A stretch of DNA of 64,000 nucleotides from Apostichopus japonicus. Lineage: Eukaryota > Echinodermata > Holothuroidea > Aspidochirotida > Stichopodidae. The stretch spans positions 21,917,265 through 21,981,264 of the forward strand of contig NC_092573.1 of NCBI RefSeq assembly GCF_037975245.1, written 5' to 3'. The notes beneath the pieces are model-generated. The model ran no database searches and was not told the origin of the DNA. It worked only from the letters and a program-made list of their open reading frames with translations. Shown here piece by piece: positions 28,301 through 40,500 of this stretch (positions within the stretch are counted from its first letter, which is position 1; every line of letters starts with the position of its first letter). The position numbers and the translations under genes were made by a program.

Positions 28301-31300
28301 CTTCATGGTTCAACTCTCAGTGCCACTGATGATTACGTGTAAAAGCTGGAAAATTTTTTCTCAAGGTGTTCTTTGTTTATCTCTCTCTCTCTCTTTCGTT
28401 CAGTCTGAAAGAAATGAAAGAAATAAAAGAGGAAACGAATCGACTCCAAGAGGAGGACATTCTGAGATTGAAAGATGAAGATGATGATGATCGTACCATG
28501 GTACCCCACATAGAACCCTTAAAGGGAGGACTAGAAGAGGTCAGGTCACCAGAGAGCGACGAGGGCATCCTCACACCAGACGAGTCGGAAGATGACGATG
28601 ACAACCATCGCAAGAGGACGACGACCATGGAATCCGAAGAGTGAGTCAATCTCTTACAAAAGTGCTTTCTTAACCAAAGAATATATATGTATAAAAAAAA
28701 TAAAAGGAATGAATGATTTTTGGATGATGCCATCATCATCATTAATAATTTCATTCCCTTGTTTTAATATTTCATCAAAATACTGAAATATCATTCATTG
28801 GGAGCTACTCCTCTCTGAAATTTTCTGAAATTTATTTTAGTTTTTGGTCATTTGTTGAAGTTTTTATGTTTCCTTTTTTGTGTGTTTTCTTTGACTTTTA
28901 ATAATGCCGGGGGGGGGGGGGGTTAAATTGAATCCTTTTTGTCCACATTTCTTGCCTCTTTGGACTCTTTGATTTGAGTATTTTATATGTACCATCTTTA
29001 TAACCTCTGCCTTAGAAAGCATGTTATATGGACAGAGCTTTGTGTTCAGATTTCAGTTGCTATAATAGGTGAAATGAGGTCATGGGTAGGGCTATATGAA
29101 TGGTGATAGGCAGGAGGGGGGAAGGGAGTGGAGGGGGGGGGATTTTGTGTGGCCAATAGATAGGAGGGTAGTGGATTCATAAGTTAAACATTAATAACTA
29201 ATGTTATCGCAGGACTCAGATGTGCCACAACTTGATGTTCAGCAATTTGCATAAATTTTACAATCATCTGATTAATAGCTCTTTAGCACAGCGTAAAGTA
29301 GCGCTGTTGTAGGTCAACACCTCTTGAGTATCATATAAATTAACCGGAATGTTCATGATTTATGAGAATGTTAAACTTAGTGACACAGTCCTTGAAATAC
29401 ATTGGTATTTCATCTTCACTGCTCTTTATTGTGAACACCTGTTTATCACCATGGCGATAGTCTCCAGTCAATTTCTTGCTTGCTCTTTCAGAGTGGAGGA
29501 GAATGAGACAAAGACACTTTTCTTCAAATTAGTCTGTTTTTATCCTTCATCCTTTGATGTTATTTCATTCTCCTCTCCTCCCCCCCACCGACCCCTCCCC
29601 CACCCCTCTCACCTCATCATTCAACTGTTGCAATCCTATTGATCATATCGTCCGTCGTTATTACCTTTGTCCTGTGTTTTTGGTTAGAACAAAGTTTTGT
29701 TCTCTTACTTAATTTGTTTCTAGGAGCAGTGGGATCCTCGATGGTTCTCTGGGATCCGATGAGTTACTCTTAGATGATCTCCCACAACCATCCTCCTCCA
29801 CCCAGACGTCAGATATTTTCGTCCCAGATGCCACAGAACCAGAGACGCCGACGGAAAATCACACAAATTTCATGTTCCAGAGGAACCAGACGAGGTATTT
29901 ATATCAATAAAGAGCTGTTCTATTTTGTTTAAGCCTTTTAAAAAAAAAAAAATTTCCAAAGCATAGCCAAAAGGAAGGAAGATACACACATAATAACTAA
30001 TACAAACTTTTTCCCGGTTTTATAAGCTGCAAATGTTACGAGATGGAAATGGCCAAGCAATCAATGCTGTATTTGTTTGAAATTTGCAATTTAAAACAAC
30101 CAAAGTTTCAGTTCCATTTTGGATAATCGTTTTACGTTTAAAATTATCTTTATTGTGCTTTTGTTTCTCTCAAGCACAGAAGTACTGGAACATTTACCGT
30201 AGGTTGTTGACTAGTTGCATGTATGTTAACAGGCGGGAGGAAGTTGCATGTTCCTTTGAACACATTTTCCGTTTCGAAATGGTATCAGTAATTATATTGC
30301 CAAGGTCTTCAGCGAGTCCGAAGCAGTTCTGTGTAGGCCTAGGCTACTTTGAATATAGGAATCTGGGCTAAAGCTGTTAAAAGTTACATTAGCGTAAAAA
30401 CAGTGCCAGCTCCGTATTTCGCCGTAACGTTTAGAAAAAGAAAATAGTTGTGAATTCTTTGCCCACAAAGTGGTGGAATGTATCAATGTATCAACTGACA
30501 TCAGTAGTTTCACCATATCATCTGTCCTCGTTTGAACAAAAGAAATCGATGGTAGAAAGCTCTCATTTGATATCATTTCATCTTCCAAAGACAGCGATTT
30601 AATTGCATCATTTTGAAAATTTGTCAAATTTTGGTACCCTAAACATACCAGACTTGATCAACAAGGCCTTGTATTTTTGATGCACTCTTATAGATGTAAA
30701 AGAAAAAAAGTTTTATAATCATTGGTATTTTTGGGGGGGGGGTGACTTAACACATCATGGGGCTTATACACTGCTTGTAATGGTGAAACTATGATCTTTC
30801 AATTTGGCAGAACTTTCCCAGAAATGTTTTTTACAAAATATAATAGCTTAGCTTATTTAGGTGATCTTGTCCTTGTTACATGTAGAAACTGGTTAGTGTG
30901 AAACTTATATTTCTTAATTACTTCTTGTGTGTGTCCTAAGTTTCCCTACTAGTTTGTCCCTAGACATTTGTGCTTTGTAGTTTCGCCCTTCACCCATAGA
31001 TTTAAATCAACTAAAAATATATATTTATAAAAAGAGAGAGGAAAACTTGAAAAAAAAAAGTAGTAGTAAAAACACCCCAATTTGTGGTTTTAATAAACTT
31101 CATGAAACTAAATTATTCTTCAGGCGTGGTTCCTTGGAGTATTTATTTGGAAGGTATGTTTGTTTCAAATTGAAAGTTCTTACCATGCTTTTGTAAATTT
31201 TGTTTCAATGCACCCTTTCTCGATTTTGTTGCGTACCATCAAAGACCAACATATGCCACTTTAAATCTTCACTTTTGCTCAAGTTTTGGGGGCAGCGGAG

Positions 31301-34300
31301 GTGGCATTTTACCACCGAAAACGCCTGGTAAGCAATGTATCTGTAACAAAATTTGACAGTAGGTAGGGGCACGGTTTCTACATGGGTGGATTCGTTCCCA
31401 TGGCCTTAACATGAAGTGCTTGATTTAGATACTCAAGAAGAAGATGAAAGAAGAGTAAACATCCAGAAAAGGAAAGCTATTTGCCACCATTTTGATCACT
31501 GTTCATAATACTCCTGCACTCAATTATATTCCAGGTATATTTCACTCTCCAATTTTACAGTTTATACTCCCAACAACCACTTTTCAGAAACCACAAAATT
31601 GATAGCACCAAAGTCCACCTGACACACTTTAATATAAAACCTCTCTATGAAAGTTTCTTTTTTCCTGCATAGATTATATACATTGCACTGTGTTGTGTGT
31701 ATGGTATGTTACAATACGGAAAATATAAAACCGCACAGAAGGCGAATATTTAAAATGAAATTAACGGAACATAAACTGTTGTTTTTGTGGTTGTAATTTT
31801 ATGCCTTGCAGTTCGTAAGCAAAGTTCTGATATATCCAGAGTACTGTTACATTGTAGATATATATATTGATATCCTCTCAACTCTGTAATGACATTAATA
31901 TCTAATTAATATCTATTTTTAATTTTTTTTTTAATTCTTAAAGGTTATTTGCTCTTTACCATCCTCCTAAACTGAATTCTGCATTATCAAAACTTTTCAT
32001 TAATTGTGTCTGTTTTGTTGGCAGTGAGAAATGTACTTGTTCCAAAAATCAGGTCTGATGTTTGGTTCCTTGCTGAAAGCAAAGGAACCTTTGTAATCAT
32101 GCCGGCTCGTGTGCGTGTGCACTTGTTTTGTATTCTGACCGAGGACTTGAATAAAAGTATTCCAGGTCCTCGGATGTGATTTCTAAAGCAACACCACTTT
32201 TAGGAAATCTATTGTTATGAGGTATTGTTAAGGTTAGGGTACGTGGATTTGAACAATGGAAAGAACAATGGGGTCCTCGGTCTGAATGTAAAACACACCT
32301 GTGTGTGTGGGGTGTGTGTATGTCTGTCATGTCATGACTAATGATGAGTTTACCGGGTGAGGGATTATATATCAACTTGCAGTTACTTTGGGAAATGGTT
32401 CATGCATATTTATGATGGGTCCTGGCCAGCATTATTTTGGTAACAACAGTTTTGTGCACATAACTTAAGGGAATGCTTCATCATTATATACTTGGAGTGT
32501 TCCCTCTTAATCAAATCAATGAGCAGCAAGGAACCATTTAATGTTTCCATTCTGGCTTTAGGTTGGGGGTTGGTGGAAAGGGAAAGTTAAAGGGAATTGT
32601 CAATCATGGTATTCTGTTGGGAGGTTAATTCTTATTGACATATAAAGGAGGAACATCAGATAAACTTAACAACAAGTCCTGAAAGTACTGTTTAGAGATT
32701 ATCATTGGAAATTTCAACCGGACTCCTACACAATGTTTCTATTTGTTCGTTCAAAATTAAGTGTACACCTGAACTATTCCTGTAAGGTTTTCCTGAAGAG
32801 AGAATATCTCTTTTGAAGTGATGTTAACAAGACTGAAATATTACATAAAAGGCAGAGAGTTTGTAATTAAGAGTTTGTGCTTTTGTTCAAGTCTCAGGTT
32901 AGGTTTGTTGGTCCAACAATTCACTCTATCATCTCATACAATGGCTAAATGTGGTCTGAAAGTTTCCTTTCGAAGTTGTTGCTTTTATCGTGAAATTAAT
33001 TTTTTTTTTTAAACATTTCAAGATTGTACATATTCTTTTGATCAAATTCAAAATGTTGTTTGCATTAATTATTTGTTCTTCTTCTTATTTTAATTGTTTT
33101 ATATTTATTTAATTTTTTTTCTATTTGGGAAGATGCAGTGTTTTGCAGAAGTTTCTTAGTCATTCAGTAGCTTTTTTGTTGTCTCTATGGTAACTTACGC
33201 AATATGTTTTGCTAGTTATGAAGACAAAGCCGCCGTCCACTTTTCATGCCAAACTCAGAAGAAGCACCAATGGATGACTTTGATCTTAATCTTAATTTGA
33301 TCTTGTTTCACTGATATTAGAAAAACATTACAGAAGAGCCTTTCAGTCATCACAGTGTAGTAAACGCAGGGGGGGGGGGGTGGGTGGGGTGTTAAGTAAC
33401 CCATTGGTAGTTACAAGAATATTAAAAAGGATTCCAAATATTCTCTTGTCGTTTATCACTTAAGTCTGTATTCATCAATCTGTCAAATGGGTGAAATTTC
33501 CAACAGACACACACACACACTCTTTAAATTTCACATATATGGCTTTCTTGCTTATCTTTCACATTGACACTATTTGACACCTCACTATTGTGTGTAATAT
33601 GTCCACATTACCTCAAAATGCTAGAAATTAAAAGAGACATTGCAGGCATCGTCAAAAAGCTTTCTTCCAGTGTCAGGTACCGTTGACTCTGTTTTATTGT
33701 TTCATTCTTGCTGAAAAAGATTAATGCAGCTGGATAAAAAATTACTCCCTCAACACTCCCTTAACACTCTTTGAAAGTATAAATGCTGATTCGTCAAATG
33801 TTTTATTTGAAAATAAAATAAAACTGTTAGCAAACTGCTTATCCACTAGAGAGCCTGTGTAAGAGAATGTGTAAAAGTAAGTTGGCCTGACGTTTCGACA
33901 AGTCATTTAGCCTTTGAAGAAGATCCTGTTAGGATCGAAACGTCAGGCCAACTTACTTTTACACAAATGTTTTATTTCACGGTTTATATAAAGTTACAAA
34001 TAAAAATGATAAATTCGAAGAAATTTTTCCTTTGCAATAGGATATCCCAAATGACAGACTACTTTAATTTCTTCCTCAGGGTGAAAGAACTAACCAGGAA
34101 ATTTCAGAGTCACATCCAGGACCGGAGACAGCCCGCTCGGGCGGAGACGCAGCGCTCCCCGGTGGTGGCGAGGAGACACCTGGATAAACCGGAGCTGCAA
34201 CACAAGCCGCACTCTCTACCTACCAGTATCAAGGAATATAATGAACTAATAGCGGGACTCAAGGAGGCTCTACCTCCAGGCTCTTATGATGAGGAGGAGG

Positions 34301-34527
34301 AGATGAACAAGGAGGAGATGGAGGAGGAGGATAAACAGAGGGAAATGGAAATAGATGAACAGGAACAGAGAGATTGGACAGAAGAAGAGGACTGGAAGAA
34401 CGATGATGAAAAGCTTGCATTGGATAATACAAAGGATGATTCTAAGCCGAAGAGGGTGGCAGCATTTAAGATTAAATCCAACAGCACAGACACTAGTGAT
34501 GTTCCTATGTCAAGCCCTACAATGCAG

Positions 34528-34586
<59 letters not shown>

Positions 34587-37500
34587 TTCCCTCAGATTTT
34601 TCAGATCTAAATGATAGTAAATTTCCTGTGAATTTGACTTAATTTGAACAAAAAGAGATGCTAGAGCAGCATACAAATGCTTTTCTTGTTACAATCCACA
34701 CAAGGCTGCTTGTTTACAAGTTACTTGATTTTATGGGTTAGCTTTGTATCGTCCTACAACTTTATAACAATTTTTACTGCAAATACTACCCTTGCCAAAT
34801 ATTTTTGACATTGATAATTTCTTCATCAAAACTAAAATCTGTAGCAAATCTTTGTTTTCCTTTTCTTGTTTAACTCCGGAGGCGTCTTATATTCGATGAA
34901 TATTCATATCCATGCAGATGGTCCTGATTCTGTCTGCCTGCCTGCCTGTAATCTATGAAAACAAATTTTTAATGTCTCTTCATTTTTATTTACTCTTTGA
35001 CGATAGTCCTTGAGACCTGACATACTTGGGTTGTGGACCTTGAAAAAGATAATTTGGTTCTCTGTTTGTCATTAAGGCAGATCTGTTTTCTACTTTGAAA
35101 GCGTACACCCCATTCCCAAATCTCATATCTGTGTTTTTTTTCAGCGTGCACTATTTAACTTATCCAAAGAGTCTATTCCTGACAGCGATATTGAGGTGTC
35201 TCCCCTGATGGGTCCAAGCGGCTCCCTCATCGGTTCCCCCCCTGAGTCACCGTCGGGACGCAGGAAGTCCCAGAGTCACTTCCAGAAGGCCAAGCACCGA
35301 TTCAGGAAACACTTTCGGAGAAAGACTGCCGAGATCGCGGAACAGACAAACGAAGGGTCTGAACAGACATTAGTCGACGGCACATCTGTATCTAAAATAA
35401 AGAGGAGGCCCTCCGGAGATTCGGCCGGGCCTAAGAAGAGTAACATGAATATTCATGGCATGTCCCAGTGGAAATATCCAACCAACCAACTCATCTCAGA
35501 TGCCCTCGAATTGGGAAAGATGAACAACTTTCTGCTGACGAAGGTAAAACCATTTCTGCTCTAGGTTTTAGTCGTGGATATTCAAAAAAGTGGTTACCCA
35601 AAGCAAAAGTAACATGATTTTTTTTATCAAATTTTACAATAATAATTAACAAAAAATGCTCTATAAACGTAGATCGTTTTTTATTTTAGCCAGAGTAGTC
35701 GAGATAGATTTGAAATATTGAAAAATTGAAAGTTCAATTGTCCAAGTTGCTTTTAACATATTATTAATACTAATGTTGTCAAGATGTATTAAATTAATTT
35801 CCTTTTTTCTTTGCTCTTCAGATAAACGATATGAAATCAACAAAAAGTTCGGGTGGATCGGCAGATCAAGTCTTCAAGGAGTCCCTGAAGGAATTCCGTA
35901 GCAACCTCATGAACACCTGTTCCGTTGCAATGCAGGTAATGAAGAAATCATTTCATTTATAGCATACATCCCTAGCAAAGACTTTTGCAAGATGTTTTGT
36001 GATCTTAAAGGTAGCGAATGAATCATATTTACAGCTTGTGCATTGTCTTTTGCTACAATCAAATTTTTCTTGGGTGTCGTTTTTTTTTTTTTTTCCATTA
36101 AGTAGTCAATACATATAATAGTGCGATTGCGATTCCGTACATTGAGATAGTTTTGTTCCTCTATATTTCTTATTTATTTTTTAAATAATTTTTTTTGTTC
36201 ATTTATTATTTTTGATATCACAGAATGAAGGATCACTCAATCTGAAATATAAAGACCTCGTCTCAAATTTTGAAAAAGTTCTGGAGAGCAAAGCCAGGAA
36301 ACAGTCTGGAAATTCTCAGTTTCCCGTCACGTTAGGTATCAACGCATTCCAAGGATTCCTGAATGAGTACATGCAAGTTCATAAACCTTCAAACAACGCA
36401 CACAAGAAGGTAAGGAACTCATCTCGTTTGCATAAAAGTCAGGCTATTTAAAGCCGTTCCAGATTTGAGGCTCATCGGAAATAGAATCTCTCTCCTGGTG
36501 AAAGGACGGTTTCCTTTTGCAGATTTGGGCCGAGTCTTATTAGCGTCTGTAGAATTTCGGCAAGTTGCATTCCCGTTGCAGTGTAGCTGTATGTCTCTTT
36601 GCACCTCCTCCCTCCTCCCCTTCCCCCTCCCTCCCCCCTCCCTACCTCAACCATCGCTAACTATGCCAATTATTTCACTTGTGTCCTCTCTACAACAGAT
36701 ACATTCCATTGTGTTTACAAGTTTCTGTCTAGTCTAATTATTTAATTAACTATATAACTAATATTGCTGATTATTTAATTAACTATATAACTAATATTGC
36801 TGATTATTTAATTAACTATATAACTAATATTGCTAATTATTTAATTAACTATATAACTAATATTGCTGATTATTTAATGAACTATATAAATATATTTCTT
36901 TAACAGAAAGGAGAACAAAGAAAGAAGAAGAAAGACAAAGAGGACATCTTTATATACTGCGGACACGAGTACATCACATCTCAGTTTAACATACCAACTG
37001 CCTGCGAATACTGCCATAACTTCCTGTGGCTAATGGAGAAGGGCTATGTTTGCCAAGGTGAGGAGGAGGAGGGTCAAATCAAGCAATGCTATTTGTTATT
37101 TAAGTTGTTGTTTTTTTCCTTTCTTGTTATCCAAATTAATTGTCACTATTGATAGGGTTCTGCAAACTTCCTTGAGAATAAATAAACATAACTTTTTTTT
37201 GTAGGGGTCTCTTCAACAATGGTCAAACCACCTTCTATTGACCCCCTCCCCCCCTGGGATTACCTTAGCAACCCATGAGGGTGGGTATGCCAAGGCAACC
37301 CCTGAGGGTGGGTATGCCTTAGCAACCTCTTCAGGTGGGTGGTTATGTAACAATTTTGGCAATGACCTGCTGCAGATAGTTGTTGGTTAAATAGTCAACT
37401 TTTCATACTGAAAGCTTTAGCTTGTTGCATTAAATGTAATTTGTACATTGCCATTATCTCTTCTTCTTTTGCCACCCCCCCCTCCCCCCTCGACATAACT

Positions 37501-40500
37501 TTCTTTCTCCTTTTGAACCCATAGTATGCAAGTTTACAGCTCATAAAAAGTGTTGCACCAAAGCCACGGAACACTGCAAAGGAAACCTTCCGGAGAAGGT
37601 GAAAGGTCGCTTGATCGGTTCTAACCTGAACAGCCTGGTCCACGGAGAGATGTGCGTCCCACCGGTAGTGGAGCGATGTATCACCTGCGTGGAATTAAAC
37701 GGCATCTACACGGTGGGAATCTACCGAAGGGCAGGATCAGAGGTTAAAGTCAAGGAACTCAAACATAAGATTAATACAGAGGAGAGTAAGTGCTGTCATG
37801 CTCAATTCTCCTGGAACTCTAGGAAGGGCGGCAGGGGGGGGGGGACAAAATATGGTGGGAAGTGGCAATAATTCGGTCACAATTTTTGAATGCAGTTTTG
37901 TTTCTTTTGTTTTGTTTCTCATGATATAATAATATTTATTATTAAAAACCTGCCATACATCTTGGTAATGGTGAAGCATTTCTTTTGTTTAATATGGTAA
38001 TAACAGATAAATCAATAGGTGCATTAACTTAAACTGTCTCACCATGTCCCAAAACTGTTCATTCCTTGCAAGGATGTATCTGGTGCATGGTCTTTCGTGG
38101 TATGTTGTTTCTCAAACTGATTTTGTGTGATATTACCTTATCTGTTTTATTGTCAAATATTGGGTCTTTCAGATACTGTAAGGATTTTCTGTCTTACTCC
38201 TTGCCTGTTATACCTCTACCCTTTAAAAAAAAAACATTTCAATCTACCGATAGCACAGTTGTGTAAAATTTAATGCAATCCTTCCACTCATGCTCCATTT
38301 TCTGGGAAAATTGAGTAAAAAACTTTTTGTTTTTTTAAATCATAGATCTAGATAACATCGATCTCAACAGTTACAATGTTCTCTGTGTGGCGCAAGTACT
38401 AAAATGCTTCTTCAGGGAACTGCCGGAGCCACTGCTGACCTTTGACCTCTACGAAGAGTTCCTCCGCACCACCGAGATACAGGGATACAGAGCTAGACTG
38501 CAGTCGTTGCAAGATACGCTTCATAAACTACCTTCCATCAACCACGACGTCTTTGAAAGATTGATCTTTCATCTGGCTAGGTAAAGGACTTCAAGCAAGC
38601 TGATTTTGTCTCAGAGGAATTCTTCCTCCCCCTCTTCCATTCCTCCTTCTCTCACCTCCTCCTCACATAATCCCCCTCCCCCTAATCTTTTGTCTCAGAG
38701 GAATTCTTCCTCCCCCTCTTCCATTCCTCCTTCCCTCACCTCCTCCCATAATCCCCCTCCCCCTAATCTTCCCCTCACCTCAATCTTGCCCCTTCCTCTC
38801 ATGCCAATTCCTGCATGACGCTCACAGTAGGTGACCAAGCTAGAAACACCATTTTTCCCAGATTTCCCGAAACACGCCCTCGTTGTCGTTCTTAAATGGA
38901 AGATTGTCTAGTTTCCTTGTTTTTTTTGTAACAAATATGATATAAAACTTTGGAAATGTGTTGTAAGAATTCAAGGAATTGTCATGATGTACTGCAATGA
39001 GAAAGATAATAGTTTTGTGTGTTTCTATTTACTTATTAAGTTGTTTTATAATTAAACATGATTTACACTTTTCCATCACTTTTTGGTCGGTTGTTGTGTT
39101 TTTTCAACAGGATCGCATGTCATGAGGAGACCAACAAGATGTCTCCTAATGCCCTGGCCATTGTCTTCTCTCCTTGTGTACTGAAGAGTAAAAACCAAAT
39201 GTCACCCTGGGAATCACTACAGGACGTCTCGAAACAAGCCGAGTAAGTGCCAAATCATCAGTGTTATAAACAAGAACAGACTTGGAAGTAAATACAACTG
39301 ACCCATGCTGTGACAGCGACTCACGGCCCACGCTGCTGTGACAGCAACTCACGACCCATGCTGCTGTGACATTGACTCACTACATGTGCTGCTGTGACAG
39401 CAACTCACGACCCACGCTGTGAGACCGACTCACGATCTGTGCTGTGACAGCGACTCACGACCCACGCTGTGAGACTGACTCAAGACCCGTGCTGTGACAG
39501 CGACTCACAACCCACGCTGCTGTGACAGCAACTCACAACCCAGGCTGCTGTGACAGCAACTCATGACCCACGCTGCTGTGACAGCAACTCACGACCCATG
39601 CTGTGAGACCGACCCACGACCTGTGCTGTGACAGCGACTCACTACATGGCTGCTGTGACAGCAACTCACGACCCACGCTGTGAGACCAACTCACTATCCG
39701 TGCTGTGACAGCGACTCACGACCTATGCTGTGACACCGACTCACGACCCACCCTGTGACACCGACTCATGACCCACGCTGTGAGACCGACTCACAATCCG
39801 TGCTGTGACAGCGACTCACGACCCACACTGTGAGACCGACTCATGACCCATGCTGTGACACTGACTATGACAAAAAGGAACAGCACTCCCCCATCAGATC
39901 AAAGAAATGTCGGGAGGATTGTAGCTCTCTAGGAACATAGACGTAGTTCAATTGTTAATTATTTTAATCTGTAGCTTGATGTTCTGGGGATGTTGATCTT
40001 TCAGTCCATGAAATAAGAGTCAATAGATTTGCTCTAAGGTTTACAATATTGTTGGAAATCAAATGATGAGAGTAAATGGGAAGGCTTTGTTATGTGCTGC
40101 CAGACTAAAGCTGACAACAAATCCTCCATTGTCTGTCTTATACAGTATGCTTACAATTTAGCGAATTATCTGATAAAATGTTGGTAACAAGTACACAGTG
40201 ATGCACCATTCGTGTCAACCAGTGGCATGCAGGTGCTACAGACCCAGAGGGATGTTCTGTGTTGTCGCCTCCAAGTTTGCCATTTACAAAGAACAATATG
40301 GTAGTACTCGCTACTTACTGAATACAGTGTTTGGCCAGGCTTAGATGTCTTCATTTATCGTAAGGTTTGCCAAAACTATGTTAAGCTTAAAAATATTGGC
40401 CAGAGGACCCCAGAGAGTCTTTAAGCTCTCACAAAGTTAGTCAAGACATGTTTTTTGTACTATTAACGTTAGTCTATCCTGACTGCATGTCATAGACTCC

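Noticed and set aside
28377-28754. Minus-strand ORF of 125 residues with poly-Ser
   Set aside because: Antisense shadow of the acidic exon 15 and of an (AG)n tract.
29490-29545. Possible acidic MYO9 exon (VEENETKT) after CTCTTTCAG
   Set aside because: Good acceptor but no convincing donor, and the frame soon becomes hydrophobic intron-like sequence.
33219-33293. Possible exon after TTTTGCTAG
   Set aside because: Open for about 25 codons in a usable phase but no GT donor before the stop.
34284-34676. Minus-strand ORF of 130 residues
   Set aside because: Antisense of the acidic MYO9 exon 18 (poly-Ser) and of an (AT)n tract.
39296-39869. CRISPR-like array
   Set aside because: Units are directly adjacent variants without unique spacers, in a eukaryotic intron; a minisatellite.
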